NCBI RefSeq assembly: GCF_001544515.1
Contig: NZ_FCOL02000007.1
Location: 1 to 64,000 of the forward strand
From: Caballeronia terrestris
Lineage (GTDB): Bacteria; Pseudomonadota; Gammaproteobacteria; Burkholderiales; Burkholderiaceae
Direction of reading: 5' to 3'
DNA: 64,000 bases
Positions within the stretch are counted from its first letter, which is position 1, and every line of letters begins with the position of its first letter. This document shows, one piece after another, positions 37,197-46,061 of the stretch. The translations under genes and the position numbers were made by a program. The notes beneath the pieces were generated by a model. That model worked only from the letters and a program-made list of their open reading frames with translations. It searched no databases and was not told where the DNA came from.

Positions 37197-38357
37197 ATGG
37201 GCTCTCCCTTTCCCCACGCGAACCCATCCTTGAACTTCGACACGCCGCCCCGCTTGCGAGTGGAATCCGGTCAGCAAGGCAAGGTGGTCCGGCTCTCCGG
37301 CCAGTGGACGGCGCTTGCGCTCGCCCGCGACCGCTCGAAAGGCGGCGTGACGCGGCGCCTCCGCGCAATCGGCCGGGAAGCGATTCCCAACTGGGACCTG
37401 CTGTCGATCGAACGGCTGGATCACGTCGGCGGGCAGGCGCTGTGGCGCATCTGGGGCCGCCGGATGCCGGCCGTTGTCGCGCTCTCTGATACGCAGCGCG
37501 AGATTTTCCAGCGCGTCGCGCTGCTCGACGCCGAGCGCGAAGAACCCGAACCCGTCGATCGCTCGACTTTCGTCACGCGCTTCGGCCTCTTGCTGTTCTC
37601 GTTCTTCGAGCACTTGTACGGCGGCATTGCGATGTTCGGCGGCTTCATGCTCGACCTGATCAGCATCGTGCGCCGTCCGAAACGCATCCCGTGGACCGAA
37701 ATCTCCGCCAATATCTATAGCGCCGGCACCCAGGCGCTCGCGATCACGGCGCTCGTCGCGTTCCTGATCGGCATCGTGCTGAGCTATCTTTCCGCGCAGC
37801 AACTGCGCACCTTCGGCGCTAACCAGTACATCGTGAATATCCTGGGGCTGTCGGTGATTCGTGAGCTCGGGCCGGTGCTCTCGGCGATTCTCGTGGCAGG
37901 GCGCTCGGGATCGGCGATCACCGCGCAGATCGGCGTGATGCGCGTGACCGAAGAACTCGACGCGATGCAGGTCATGGGCATCCCGCACGGCCTGCGGCTG
38001 GTGTTGCCGCGCGTGATCGCGCTCGGCATCGCGATGCCGCTCCTCGTCATGTGGACCAACATCATCGCGCTGACGGGCGGTGCGCTCGCGGCGAAATTCG
38101 TGCTGCAGATCGACTTTTCGTTCTTCGTGCGCTCGCTGCCGAGCGTCGTGCCGATCACGAACCTGTGGATCGGACTCGGCAAGGGCGTCGTGTTCGGCAT
38201 GCTGATCGCGCTCGCCGCGTGCCACTACGGCTTTCGCATCAAGGCGAATTCGCAGAGCCTCGGCGAAGGCACGACCACTTCGGTGGTCACGTCGATCACG
38301 ATCGTGATTCTCGCGGACGCCGTGTTCGCGATCCTTTTCCAGAACGTGGGGCTCTGA
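37197..38357 (+). CDS. MlaE-type lipid ABC transporter permease with N-terminal MlaB-like STAS domain
   Basis: Inner-membrane permease (386 residues) of an Mla-type system that moves phospholipids between membranes. Residues about 12-110 form a STAS-like domain (RLRVESGQQGKVVRLSGQW...NWDLLSIERLDHVGGQALWRIW), the role MlaB plays as a separate protein in E. coli. The MlaE domain follows, with RELGPVLSAILVAGRSGSAI and ITAQIGVMRVTEELDAMQVMGI. The start is uncertain: ATG at 37197 or TTG at 37230, neither with a clear ribosome site. The ATP-binding gene overlaps its stop. Confidence 0.92.
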   Translation: MGSPFPHANPSLNFDTPPRLRVESGQQGKVVRLSGQWTALALARDRSKGGVTRRLRAIGREAIPNWDLLSIERLDHVGGQALWRIWGRRMPAVVALSDTQREIFQRVALLDAEREEPEPVDRSTFVTRFGLLLFSFFEHLYGGIAMFGGFMLDLISIVRRPKRIPWTEISANIYSAGTQALAITALVAFLIGIVLSYLSAQQLRTFGANQYIVNILGLSVIRELGPVLSAILVAGRSGSAITAQIGVMRVTEELDAMQVMGIPHGLRLVLPRVIALGIAMPLLVMWTNIIALTGGALAAKFVLQIDFSFFVRSLPSVVPITNLWIGLGKGVVFGMLIALAACHYGFRIKANSQSLGEGTTTSVVTSITIVILADAVFAILFQNVGL

Positions 38358-39232
38358 TGTCGACCACACTCGCCACCGCCGTTCGCCACCAGCCGCCGCC
38401 CGTCATCGCGGAGCCGGTGATCGAATGCGAGGACGTGACGAAGCGCTACGGGCGCACCGTTATCCACGAGCATCTGAACCTGCAGGTGCGGCGCGGCGAA
38501 ATCGTCGCGCTGCTCGGCGGCTCGGGCTCCGGCAAGACGACGCTCGTGCGCCAGATGCTCGGCCTCGAATCGCCGACGTCGGGCCGTATCCGCGTGCTCG
38601 GCGAAGAGTGGGCGAACATGGACGACGAAACCGCGCGCATGCTGCGCACGCGCTCCGGGATGATGTTCCAGCAGGGCGCGCTCTTTTCGTCGCTGTCGGT
38701 GTACGACAACATCGCGCAGCCGTTTCGCGAACTCGGCAAGATTCCCGAGGACCTGATCCGCGAATTCGTGATGCTGAAGCTCGAAATGGTCGGGCTGTCG
38801 TGCAAGCACGCGAGCAAGATGCCGGCGGCGCTTTCCGGCGGGATGATCAAGCGCGTGGGCATCGCGCGGGCGATCGCGCTCGAGCCGGAACTGCTCTTTC
38901 TCGACGAGCCGACCGCCGGCCTCGACCCGAAGGCCTCCGACGAATTCGTCGACCTGATTGCGACGCTGCATCGCGCGCTCGGGCTGACGGTCGTGATGGT
39001 CACGCACGATCTCGACACGATGGTCGCGCTCTCGACGCGCGTCGCCGTGCTTGCCGACCGGCGCGTGCTGGTCGCGGCGCCCGTGGAGGAGGCGGTGGCG
39101 GTCGATCATCCGTTCATCCGCGAGTATTTTCTCGGCCGGCGCGGACGCCGCGCGCTGCAGGCGCTGCCGTTCGAGCGCCGCGCGCGGCTGCCAGCGGTGG
39201 CGCTGGAAGAAGCGCCGCTGCAGTTGAAATGA
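38357..39232 (+). CDS. MlaF-type lipid ABC transporter ATP-binding protein
   Basis: ATPase of 291 residues. Walker A is GGSGSGKTTLVRQ (about 55), Q-loop FQQGALF, signature ALSGGMIKRVGIARA, Walker B LLFLDEPTAGLDP and H-loop MVTHDLD. The family-specific signature lacks the usual Q after SGG, as in MlaF. The C-terminal extension beyond about 245 is arginine-rich. The start overlaps the permease stop (TGATG-type overlap). It pairs with the MlaE-like permease and the MCE protein downstream. Confidence 0.95.
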   Translation: MSTTLATAVRHQPPPVIAEPVIECEDVTKRYGRTVIHEHLNLQVRRGEIVALLGGSGSGKTTLVRQMLGLESPTSGRIRVLGEEWANMDDETARMLRTRSGMMFQQGALFSSLSVYDNIAQPFRELGKIPEDLIREFVMLKLEMVGLSCKHASKMPAALSGGMIKRVGIARAIALEPELLFLDEPTAGLDPKASDEFVDLIATLHRALGLTVVMVTHDLDTMVALSTRVAVLADRRVLVAAPVEEAVAVDHPFIREYFLGRRGRRALQALPFERRARLPAVALEEAPLQLK

Positions 39233-39260
39233 CACGCGCAAAAGGAAAAGGAACCTGTCG

Positions 39261-40220
39261 ATGGAAAACAAATCCCATGCGTTCTGGGCTGGCCTCTTCA
39301 CCATCGGCCTCGTCGCGGCGATCGCGATCACGGTGTTTTTTTTCAACGTCGATCGCACAGTGCGCGTGCCGTATGACCTGATCGCGCGCACCAATGTGAC
39401 GGGCCTCTTCACCGATGCCGCCGTGCGTTATCGCGGGCTCGGCGTCGGCAAGGTGGAGTCGATCAGATTCGACCGGTCGCATCCGGGGCAGATCCGCATC
39501 CGCATCCTCGTCGACAAAAACGCGCCGATGACGCATTCCACCTACGCCACGCTCGGCTTCCAGGGTGTGACGGGCATTGCGTTCGTGCAGCTCGACGACA
39601 CCGGCAAGGACACGCGCGATTTGCCTTCGTCGGCGAAAGACGTGGCGGAAGTGCCGATGCGCCCGGGCATCTTCGACCAGTTGCAGCAGCGCGGCGACGT
39701 GATCCTGCGCAAGTTCGAGCGCCTGGCCGACGACGCCGACAAATTCCTCTCCGACGACGTTCGCGACGAAATGATGCGCACCACGAAGAGCCTGCGCGGC
39801 GCGGCCGACGGCATCGCGACGCTCGCGAGCCAGGTCGGCCCGGCGACGGCGCGCCTGCCCGCAACGCTCACGCAACTGGACAAGGCGCTCGCGTCCACCA
39901 ACGTGCTGATCCAGAGCCTGAACCGGCCGGACGGGCCGTTCGTTTCGAATCTGAACAAGGCAGGGGCGGCGGCGGAGCAGGCGGGCGTCGCGCTCGCCGA
40001 CATGAACGACTCGCTGCGGGAGCTTTCGGCGCGCGTCGGCTACGAGACGCTGCCGCACGTCAATTCGCTTGCCGACGACGTCAGCAGCGCCGCGCGCTCC
40101 ATCGACCGCGCCGCCGACACGTTCAGCACGAATCCGCGCAGCGTGCTGTTCGGCGCGCCGGTACAGGCGCCGGGGCCGGGCGAACCGGGCTTCAACTGGC
40201 CGGCGAAAGCTGGCCAATAG
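39261..40220 (+). CDS. MlaD family MCE-domain protein
   Basis: Substrate-binding component anchored in the inner membrane (319 residues). TM helix about 9-30 (AFWAGLFTIGLVAAIAITVFFF), one MCE domain about 38-115 (TNVTGLFTDAAVRYRGLGVGKVESI), then a long helical region (about 140-290) with heptad-like Leu/Ala spacing. The extended helices resemble those of PqiB/YebT-type proteins and could form a tunnel. AAGGAAC lies upstream of the ATG. Third gene of the lipid transport operon. Confidence 0.93.
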   Translation: MENKSHAFWAGLFTIGLVAAIAITVFFFNVDRTVRVPYDLIARTNVTGLFTDAAVRYRGLGVGKVESIRFDRSHPGQIRIRILVDKNAPMTHSTYATLGFQGVTGIAFVQLDDTGKDTRDLPSSAKDVAEVPMRPGIFDQLQQRGDVILRKFERLADDADKFLSDDVRDEMMRTTKSLRGAADGIATLASQVGPATARLPATLTQLDKALASTNVLIQSLNRPDGPFVSNLNKAGAAAEQAGVALADMNDSLRELSARVGYETLPHVNSLADDVSSAARSIDRAADTFSTNPRSVLFGAPVQAPGPGEPGFNWPAKAGQ

Positions 40221-40365
40221 GTGCGCGAAGGCTGTTCGTTAGTGCAATTAAGAGCGTTCAGTGAGTTTGCCTTAAAATTTGGCGCGCTAAAGTTTGAAAA
40301 CTCTCGCGAATCCTGTCTTTCACGCTGGAGTTTGACGTTTCATGCATCGAAGATAAGGAACTGTG

Positions 40366-41019
40366 ATGCCACCCATGAATTTCGACGCGATGCGCGTTTG
40401 GCGCTCGCTGCCGCGGCGCTGCGGTCTTCCCTTCGCGATGTTCGCGCTTGCCGTGGCCGCGCTGTCCGGCTGCGCGTCGGGGCCGCCGGCCGCCGTCTCG
40501 AATATCCGCTACGACCTCGGCGCACCGCCGCAGATCGGCACGCCCGGCTCGATGCCGCCGATGAAGGTAATCGGCGTGCACGCGCCGCGCGATCTCGATT
40601 CCGACGCGTTCATCTACCGTCTGCAATACGCCGATGCGCAGCGCACCGGTAGCTATTCGAACAGCCACTGGACGATGCCGCCCGCCCAACTGCTCACGCA
40701 GCGCCTGCGCGCGGCGCTGTCGGCGCGCGGCCCCGTTTTGACGGGCGCCGACACCGTGCGCGCGCCGCTGCTCGAAGTCGAGCTGACGGGCTTCGAGCAG
40801 GTGTTCGACGCGCCTGACGAGAGCCACGCGCTCGTCTCCGCGCGTGCGACGCTCTCGCAGCAGGGCCGCGTGATCGGCCAGCGCACGTTCATGGCGCGCG
40901 CGCCGGCCTATACGGGCGATGCCGCCGGCGGCGCGCGGGCGCTTGCCGCCGCGTCCGACGAACTCATCGCGCAGATGACCACCTGGCTCGGCGTGCAGCC
41001 GCTCGTCGCGTCGCAATGA
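40366..41019 (+). CDS. ABC-type transport auxiliary lipoprotein (PqiC-like)
   Basis: Outer-membrane lipoprotein of 217 residues. The signal peptide ends in the lipobox LSGC (about residue 34). The mature domain matches the PqiC/DUF330-type auxiliary lipoprotein family (YDLGAPPQIG..., ELTGFEQVFDAPDESHALV). ATG at 40366 is preceded by AAGGAA, and the overlapping GTG at 40363 is less favourable. It probably forms the outer-membrane end of the transport system encoded by the three genes before it. The 145-bp gap before it is AT-richer and may hold an extra promoter. Confidence 0.88.
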   Translation: MPPMNFDAMRVWRSLPRRCGLPFAMFALAVAALSGCASGPPAAVSNIRYDLGAPPQIGTPGSMPPMKVIGVHAPRDLDSDAFIYRLQYADAQRTGSYSNSHWTMPPAQLLTQRLRAALSARGPVLTGADTVRAPLLEVELTGFEQVFDAPDESHALVSARATLSQQGRVIGQRTFMARAPAYTGDAAGGARALAAASDELIAQMTTWLGVQPLVASQ

Positions 41020-41056
41020 CGCCGCTGCACAGCGCCACGGAGCGCCCGGGCCACCG

Positions 41057-42232
41057 ATGACGATCAAGCAGTGGCAGCGCCGCCCATCGATGTTCGCGCG
41101 GCAGGCGCTTGCGGTGTATGCCGCGCTCGTCGTCTACGGGTCGCTGTATCCGTTCTCCGGCTGGCGCTCGCTCGGCCTCGGGCCGTTCGCGTTTCTCACC
41201 GATCCGATCCCCCAGTACGTGACCGCGTTCGACGTCGTCACGAACGTGCTCGGCTATATGCCGCTCGGCGCGCTGATCGTGCTCGCGCTCTATCCGCGCT
41301 GGCGCAGCGCGCTGGCGGTGGGCGCGGCGTTCGTCGGCGGGGCGCTGTTGTCGGGCACGATGGAATCGATCCAGACCTATTTGCCGACGCGCGTCGCGTC
41401 GAACCTCGATCTCGCCGCGAACGCGCTCGGCGCGCTGATCGGCGGCGTGCTGGCCGCGCCCGCCACGAGCATGCTGCTCGATCGCGGCCTGTTGCGGCGC
41501 ATACGCTTCACCTGGTTCGAGCGCGATGCCGCCTACGTGCTCGGCCTCTCCGCGCTCTGGCCGTTCGCGACCATGTTCCCCGCGCCGTTCCTGTTCGGCG
41601 CCGGCGACTTGCCGCGCGTCCTGTGGGACGGCCTCGATCCGTCGATGCAGGACGCGATCCTCGCCTGGACGCCCGCCGCGTGGGACATCGGCATCTGGAT
41701 CGACGACTTCGCCGAGCTCCTTCCCGACGATTCCTGGGAAGCGCTGATCACCTCGTGCAACCTGTTCGCCGCGCTCGTGCTCGCAACCTTGCGCATGCGC
41801 GAGCGCGCACCGCGCGTGCGGCTGATGCTCGGGCTGCTCGCCGCGACGCTCGGCGCGAAGGCGGGCGCTTCGTTCCTGCAATCGCGCGCGGGCCTGACCT
41901 TCGACTGGGCAACCGACGGCGCCCTCGAAGGGATCGCGACCGGTACGCTGGCCGCAATGCTCTCGCTCTCGCTGCCGCGCGCGCTGCGCGCCGGGCTCGC
42001 GGGCGCGACGCTCGTCGTCGCGCTCGTTTTGGCGAACGTGCTGCCGGTGAATCCGTACTTCGACATCGTCGTGGCCGACTGGCGGCAGGGGCGCTATCTG
42101 CACTTCAACGGCCTCGCGCACTGGCTCGCGTGGGTCTGGCCGTATGCGGCGCTCGGCTGGCTCGCGTCGGTCGCGGAGCGCGCGTGGCTCGCCCGGCGGC
42201 GCGCCGACGGCGATCGGCATCGGTCGCTATAA
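41057..42232 (+). CDS. VanZ family membrane protein
   Basis: Integral membrane protein (391 residues). The N-terminal VanZ-like domain (about 10-135) has LVVYGSLYPFSGW, FDVVTNVLGYMPLGALI and TMESIQTYLPTRVASNLDLAANALGALIG. Additional helices follow, interrupted by a soluble loop (about 170-230). VanZ-like proteins are linked to teicoplanin resistance in other bacteria, but their role in Gram-negatives is unknown. It starts 37 bp after the lipoprotein gene. Confidence 0.88.
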   Translation: MTIKQWQRRPSMFARQALAVYAALVVYGSLYPFSGWRSLGLGPFAFLTDPIPQYVTAFDVVTNVLGYMPLGALIVLALYPRWRSALAVGAAFVGGALLSGTMESIQTYLPTRVASNLDLAANALGALIGGVLAAPATSMLLDRGLLRRIRFTWFERDAAYVLGLSALWPFATMFPAPFLFGAGDLPRVLWDGLDPSMQDAILAWTPAAWDIGIWIDDFAELLPDDSWEALITSCNLFAALVLATLRMRERAPRVRLMLGLLAATLGAKAGASFLQSRAGLTFDWATDGALEGIATGTLAAMLSLSLPRALRAGLAGATLVVALVLANVLPVNPYFDIVVADWRQGRYLHFNGLAHWLAWVWPYAALGWLASVAERAWLARRRADGDRHRSL

Positions 42233-42261
42233 TCGGCCGACACACTTTTTTGCCGACCCTC

Positions 42262-42591
42262 ATGGATTCCTTCTACAAGTACCACGTGTTTTTCTGCCTG
42301 AACCAGCGCGAGCCGGACGCCCCGCGTCAAAGTTGCGCGAACTGCAATGCGCAGGCGATGCAGGAGCATGCGAAAAAGCGCGTGAAGCAGCTCGGCCTCG
42401 CGGGCGACGGCAAAGTGCGCATCAACAAAGCGGGATGTCTGGACCGATGCGAGCTGGGGCCGGTCGTCGTCGTGTATCCGGAAGGGACGTGGTACACCTA
42501 CGTCGACGAAACCGACATCGACGAGATCGTCGATTCGCATCTGGCGAACGGCAAGATCGTCGAGCGCCTTTTGATCGATCAACCGGCCTGA
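42262..42591 (+). CDS. thioredoxin-like 2Fe-2S ferredoxin
   Basis: Protein of 109 residues with four cysteines placed as in the (2Fe-2S) thioredoxin-fold ferredoxins: YHVFFCLNQ, SCANC and INKAGCLDRCELGPVVVVYPEG. It is probably an electron carrier. The C-terminus (IDEIVDSHLANGKIVERLLI) is conserved in the family. The preceding gene (VanZ) ends 29 bp upstream and an alpha/beta hydrolase gene follows after 33 bp. The redox partner is not known. Confidence 0.9.
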   Translation: MDSFYKYHVFFCLNQREPDAPRQSCANCNAQAMQEHAKKRVKQLGLAGDGKVRINKAGCLDRCELGPVVVVYPEGTWYTYVDETDIDEIVDSHLANGKIVERLLIDQPA

Positions 42592-42624
42592 GCCTGGCCT
42601 GACCCCGAAAACGCGAACCGACCG

Positions 42625-43251
42625 ATGAACGCGCAAACCGAAAAATTCCTGATCGACGGCCCGGTGGGCAAGATCGAAGTCGCGCTCGATCGCGCCGAAG
42701 GCACGCCGCGCGGCATCGTGCTCGTCGCGCATCCGCATCCGCTCTTCGGCGGCACGATGGACAACAAGGTCGCGCAGACGCTCGCGCGCACCTTCGTGCA
42801 GCTCGGCTACACGACGTATCGCTCGAATTTTCGCGGCGTCGGGCAGACGGGCGGCGAGCACGACGACGGCATCGGCGAACGCGACGACCTGCTCGCGGTG
42901 ATCGCCCACATGCGCGCACAGCCGGGCCAAAACGATGCGCCGCTCGTGCTCGCGGGCTTTTCATTCGGCACGTTCGTGCTGTCGCACGTGGCGAAGAAAC
43001 TGCGCGACGAAGGCCAGGCGATCGAGCGGATGGTGTTCGTCGGCACGGCGGCGAGCCGCTGGGAAGTCGCCGAAGTGCCCGAAAGCACGCTGGTGATCCA
43101 CGGCGAAGTGGACGAAACCGTGCCGATCGCGTCGGTCTACGACTGGGCGCGGCCGCAGGAACTGCCGGTCGTCGTGATTCCGGGCGGCGAGCATTTCTTC
43201 CATCGCAAACTGCATATCCTGAAGCGCGTGATCGTCGAGGCGTGGCGCTGA
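42625..43251 (+). CDS. alpha/beta hydrolase (dienelactone-hydrolase-like)
   Basis: Hydrolase of 208 residues. LVAHPHPLFGGTMDNKVAQTLA and SNFRGVGQTGGEHDDGIGE are diagnostic of this small family. The serine nucleophile is in LAGFSFGTFVLS, the acid in IHGEVDETVP and the histidine in GGEHFFHRKL. No signal peptide. The substrate is unknown. It ends the plus-strand run that began with the lipid transporter. Confidence 0.88.
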   Translation: MNAQTEKFLIDGPVGKIEVALDRAEGTPRGIVLVAHPHPLFGGTMDNKVAQTLARTFVQLGYTTYRSNFRGVGQTGGEHDDGIGERDDLLAVIAHMRAQPGQNDAPLVLAGFSFGTFVLSHVAKKLRDEGQAIERMVFVGTAASRWEVAEVPESTLVIHGEVDETVPIASVYDWARPQELPVVVIPGGEHFFHRKLHILKRVIVEAWR

Positions 43252-43611
43252 GGCGTTTCCGGCAGCGGGCGAATCGAAGGCCTGCGAAGTGCCGAAAACA
43301 CGCGTTAACTGACCATTTCAGAGGCGAAACCGCATCGCGCGACGCGTATAATGGCGCAGACTTTTGCGCTGCAACCTGACCGTTCAGCGATCGCTTTAGC
43401 GCACGGCGCCGCCGCTGCGCCGCTTGAGAACCGATCGCGCGGCCGTCTGTCCAACGAGCGCCTTTTTCGCTGCGCCCGCGGCTTTCGCCCGCGCTGCATC
43501 CAACGAAACAACGCGCCCGACCGGCCCGACGGTCTGCCTGTTCAACCTGCGCTTCGCCGTTCGACATCGACCCCGACGAAGCGCCGATGCCTTTTCTGCC
43601 GACCCGATCCT
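43252..43611. other. 360-bp intergenic region upstream of dacA
   Basis: No gene is seen. A perfect -10-like TATAAT lies at 43347-43352, but no convincing -35 hexamer sits at the right distance. If used, it gives a leader of about 250 nt before dacA. The leader is GC-rich with several possible short stems but no recognisable riboswitch. Confidence 0.4.
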
Positions 43612-44838
43612 ATGCGCTTTTCCCCTTCCGGCCTGTCCTTTTCCGTAGCTGAATCACATCAACGCGCGCTGTACCGCGCGATCACCGCCGCCATCGTCCT
43701 GCCCGCCACGCTGGCCGCCGCGAGCGCCTTTGCGCAAGTGCCGCCGCCCGACGTGACCGCGCGTTCGTGGGTCCTCGTCGATGCCACGAGCAACCAGGTG
43801 CTCGCCTCCGGCAATCCGGACGAGCGCTCGGAACCCGCGTCGCTCACGAAACTGATGACCGCATATCTTGTATTCGACGCGCTGAAGTCGAAGAAGATCA
43901 ACATGGACCAGACCGTCATGCCGAGCGAGGCCGTGCGCCGCGTTCGCACCGACGAGTCGCGCATGTTCGTCGAGGCGAACAAGCCGGTGACCGTGCACGA
44001 TCTCGTCTACGGCATGATCGTGCAGTCGGGCAACGACGCGGCGATCGCGCTCGCGGAACTCGTCGGCGGCAGCGAGACGAACTTCGTCACGCTGATGAAC
44101 GCGGCGGCGAAGAACATCGGCATGAAGAACACGCACTTCGCCGACGTCAACGGCATGCCCGATCCGCAGCACTACACGACCGCGGGCGACCTCGCCGTGC
44201 TGTCGACGCGCCTGATCCGCGATTTCCCCGAGTACTACGACATCTTCTCGGTGCGCGATTTCACGTACAACAAGATCAAGCAGCCGAACCGCAACCGCCT
44301 GCTGTGGCTCGATCCGACCGTCGACGGCCTGAAGACCGGCCACACGAAGGCCGCGGGCTACTGCCTGATCGCGACGTCCAAGCGTCCGCTGACAGGCGTG
44401 CCCGACGCGAATCGGCGGCTGGTGGCGGTGATGATGGGCGAGCCGAAAGAGCACAACCGCGTGCAGGACAGCCTGAAGATGCTGAACTACGGCTACACGG
44501 CCTATGACGCGGTGCGGCTCTACAAGGCCGATCAGGTGATCGAATCGCCGCGCATCTACAAGGGCGCCGAGAGCACCGTGAAGGCGGGCGTCACGACCGA
44601 CCAGTACGTCACCGTGCCGAAGGGCATGGGCGAGAAGGTGAAGCCGTCGGTCACGCATAACGCGCTGATCACCGCGCCGGTCAAGAAGGGCCAGCAGATC
44701 GGCACCGTCAAGATGATGGCGGACGGCAAGGAAGTCGCGCAGTTCCCGCTCGTCGCGTTGCAGGACGTGCCGGAGGCGGGCATCGTCGGGCGCCTGTGGG
44801 ATTCGGCGCTGCTGTGGTGGGACAAGCGCAAGTCTTAA
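43612..44838 (+). CDS. dacA: D-alanyl-D-alanine carboxypeptidase (penicillin-binding protein 5/6 type)
   Basis: Periplasmic peptidoglycan carboxypeptidase (408 residues) that removes the terminal D-Ala of stem peptides. The signal peptide is cut near ASAFA^QVPPP. The catalytic S-x-x-K is in SLTKLM, S-x-N in QSGND and K-T-G in LKTGHTKAAGY. The C-terminal PBP5-type beta domain and a terminal amphipathic segment (GRLWDSALLWWDKRKS) would anchor it to the membrane. The D-amino-acid aminotransferase gene follows 15 bp later. Confidence 0.95.
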   Translation: MRFSPSGLSFSVAESHQRALYRAITAAIVLPATLAAASAFAQVPPPDVTARSWVLVDATSNQVLASGNPDERSEPASLTKLMTAYLVFDALKSKKINMDQTVMPSEAVRRVRTDESRMFVEANKPVTVHDLVYGMIVQSGNDAAIALAELVGGSETNFVTLMNAAAKNIGMKNTHFADVNGMPDPQHYTTAGDLAVLSTRLIRDFPEYYDIFSVRDFTYNKIKQPNRNRLLWLDPTVDGLKTGHTKAAGYCLIATSKRPLTGVPDANRRLVAVMMGEPKEHNRVQDSLKMLNYGYTAYDAVRLYKADQVIESPRIYKGAESTVKAGVTTDQYVTVPKGMGEKVKPSVTHNALITAPVKKGQQIGTVKMMADGKEVAQFPLVALQDVPEAGIVGRLWDSALLWWDKRKS

Positions 44839-44853
44839 GGAGGAGCCGCCGCG

Positions 44854-45756
44854 ATGAGCCATGAACTCGACCCAATCGTTTATCTGAACGGCGAGTGGGG
44901 CCCGCTTTCCGAAGCGCGCATTCCGGTGCTCGATCGCGGCTTCATCTTCGGTGACGGCGTGTACGAAGTCGTGCCGCTGTACGCCACGCCGGACGGCCGC
45001 GCGCCGTTCCGCCTCACGCAGCATCTGGCGCGGCTCACGCGCAGCCTCGGCAAGATCCGCATCGACAATCCGTTCGACGACGCCGGCTGGCGCACGCTGA
45101 TCAACCAGGCGATCGAAGCGAACGAGGGCGAAGGCGACGCGCTGGTGTATATCCACGTGACGCGCGGTGTGGCGAAGCGTCGCGGCCACGCGTTCCCGGC
45201 CGGCGTCACGCCGACCGTCTTCGTGATGGTCAATCCGCTCACGTTTCCGAGCGCCGAGAGCCGCGTGCAGGGCGCGCGCGCCGTCACCGCCGAGGACAAG
45301 CGCTGGCTGCATTGCGACATCAAGTCGATTTCGCTGCTCGGCAACGTGTTGATGGCACAGCACGCCGCCGAAAACGACGCGCTCGAAACCATCCAGTTGC
45401 GTGACGGGCTGCTGACGGAAGGATCGTCGTCGAATGTTTGGATTGTGAAGGGCGGCAAGCTCTTCGGCGCGCCGCGCGGGCCACGGATTCTCGAAGGCAT
45501 CCGCTATGCGCTCGTTGAGGAACTGGCGCTCGAAGCGGGCATTGTGTTCGAGGAACGTGATATCACCGAAGCCGAACTGCGCGACGCCGACGAAATCATG
45601 ATTAGTTCGGCGACGAAGGAAGTGATGCCGATCACCGTGCTGGACGGCGCGCCGGTCGGCGACGGCCGTCCCGGCGCGGTCTATGCTGCTTTGTATGACG
45701 CCTACCAGCGGGCGAAGGCGCGCGAATTTCAGGACCTGAGCGCGCGCGCCAAGTGA
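44854..45756 (+). CDS. dat: D-amino acid aminotransferase
   Basis: PLP-dependent class IV aminotransferase of 300 residues that interconverts D-alanine and D-glutamate with their keto acids. Family features are VYLNGEWGPLSEARIPVLDRGFIFGDGVYE, the PLP lysine in HCDIKSISLLGNVLM and LLTEGSSSNVWIVK. AGGAG lies upstream. Its position just after dacA suggests reuse of D-Ala released from the wall. It is followed by ybeD after 11 bp. Confidence 0.93.
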   Translation: MSHELDPIVYLNGEWGPLSEARIPVLDRGFIFGDGVYEVVPLYATPDGRAPFRLTQHLARLTRSLGKIRIDNPFDDAGWRTLINQAIEANEGEGDALVYIHVTRGVAKRRGHAFPAGVTPTVFVMVNPLTFPSAESRVQGARAVTAEDKRWLHCDIKSISLLGNVLMAQHAAENDALETIQLRDGLLTEGSSSNVWIVKGGKLFGAPRGPRILEGIRYALVEELALEAGIVFEERDITEAELRDADEIMISSATKEVMPITVLDGAPVGDGRPGAVYAALYDAYQRAKAREFQDLSARAK

Positions 45757-45767
45757 AGGAGAAAGCC

Positions 45768-46061
45768 ATGACGACCCCCGAGAAGCCAGCCACCCCCCAA
45801 ACTGCGGACGACCTGTTCAACTTCCCCTGTGATTTCCCGATCAAGGTGATGGGCAAGGCGCATCCCGAATTTCAGGACGCGATCGTCACCGTGATCCGCG
45901 AATACGACGGCGAATTCGACATCACGCGCATCGAGACGCGGCCGTCGTCCGGCGGCAACTACACCGGCCTCACGGTCACCGTGCGCGCGCAAAGCCGCGC
46001 CCATCTCGACGACATCTACCGCGCGCTCACCGGCCATCCGATGGTCAAGGTAGTGCTCTGA
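45768..46061 (+). CDS. ybeD: YbeD/DUF493 family protein
   Basis: Small ACT-like regulatory protein (97 residues), DLFNFPCDFPIKVMGKAHPEFQDAIVTVI..., matching YbeD. ATG at 45768 is selected by AAGGAG. In many betaproteobacteria ybeD sits directly before lipB and lipA. Here a LysR regulator and a DUF2917 gene lie between them. Its last 17 bp overlap the 3' end of the convergent LysR gene. Confidence 0.9.
   Translation: MTTPEKPATPQTADDLFNFPCDFPIKVMGKAHPEFQDAIVTVIREYDGEFDITRIETRPSSGGNYTGLTVTVRAQSRAHLDDIYRALTGHPMVKVVL

Noticed and set aside
37112..37198. TACAAT -10 boxes next to the birA and mlaE starts, suggesting leaderless transcripts
   Set aside because: The -35 partners are weak or wrongly spaced, so chance matches cannot be excluded.
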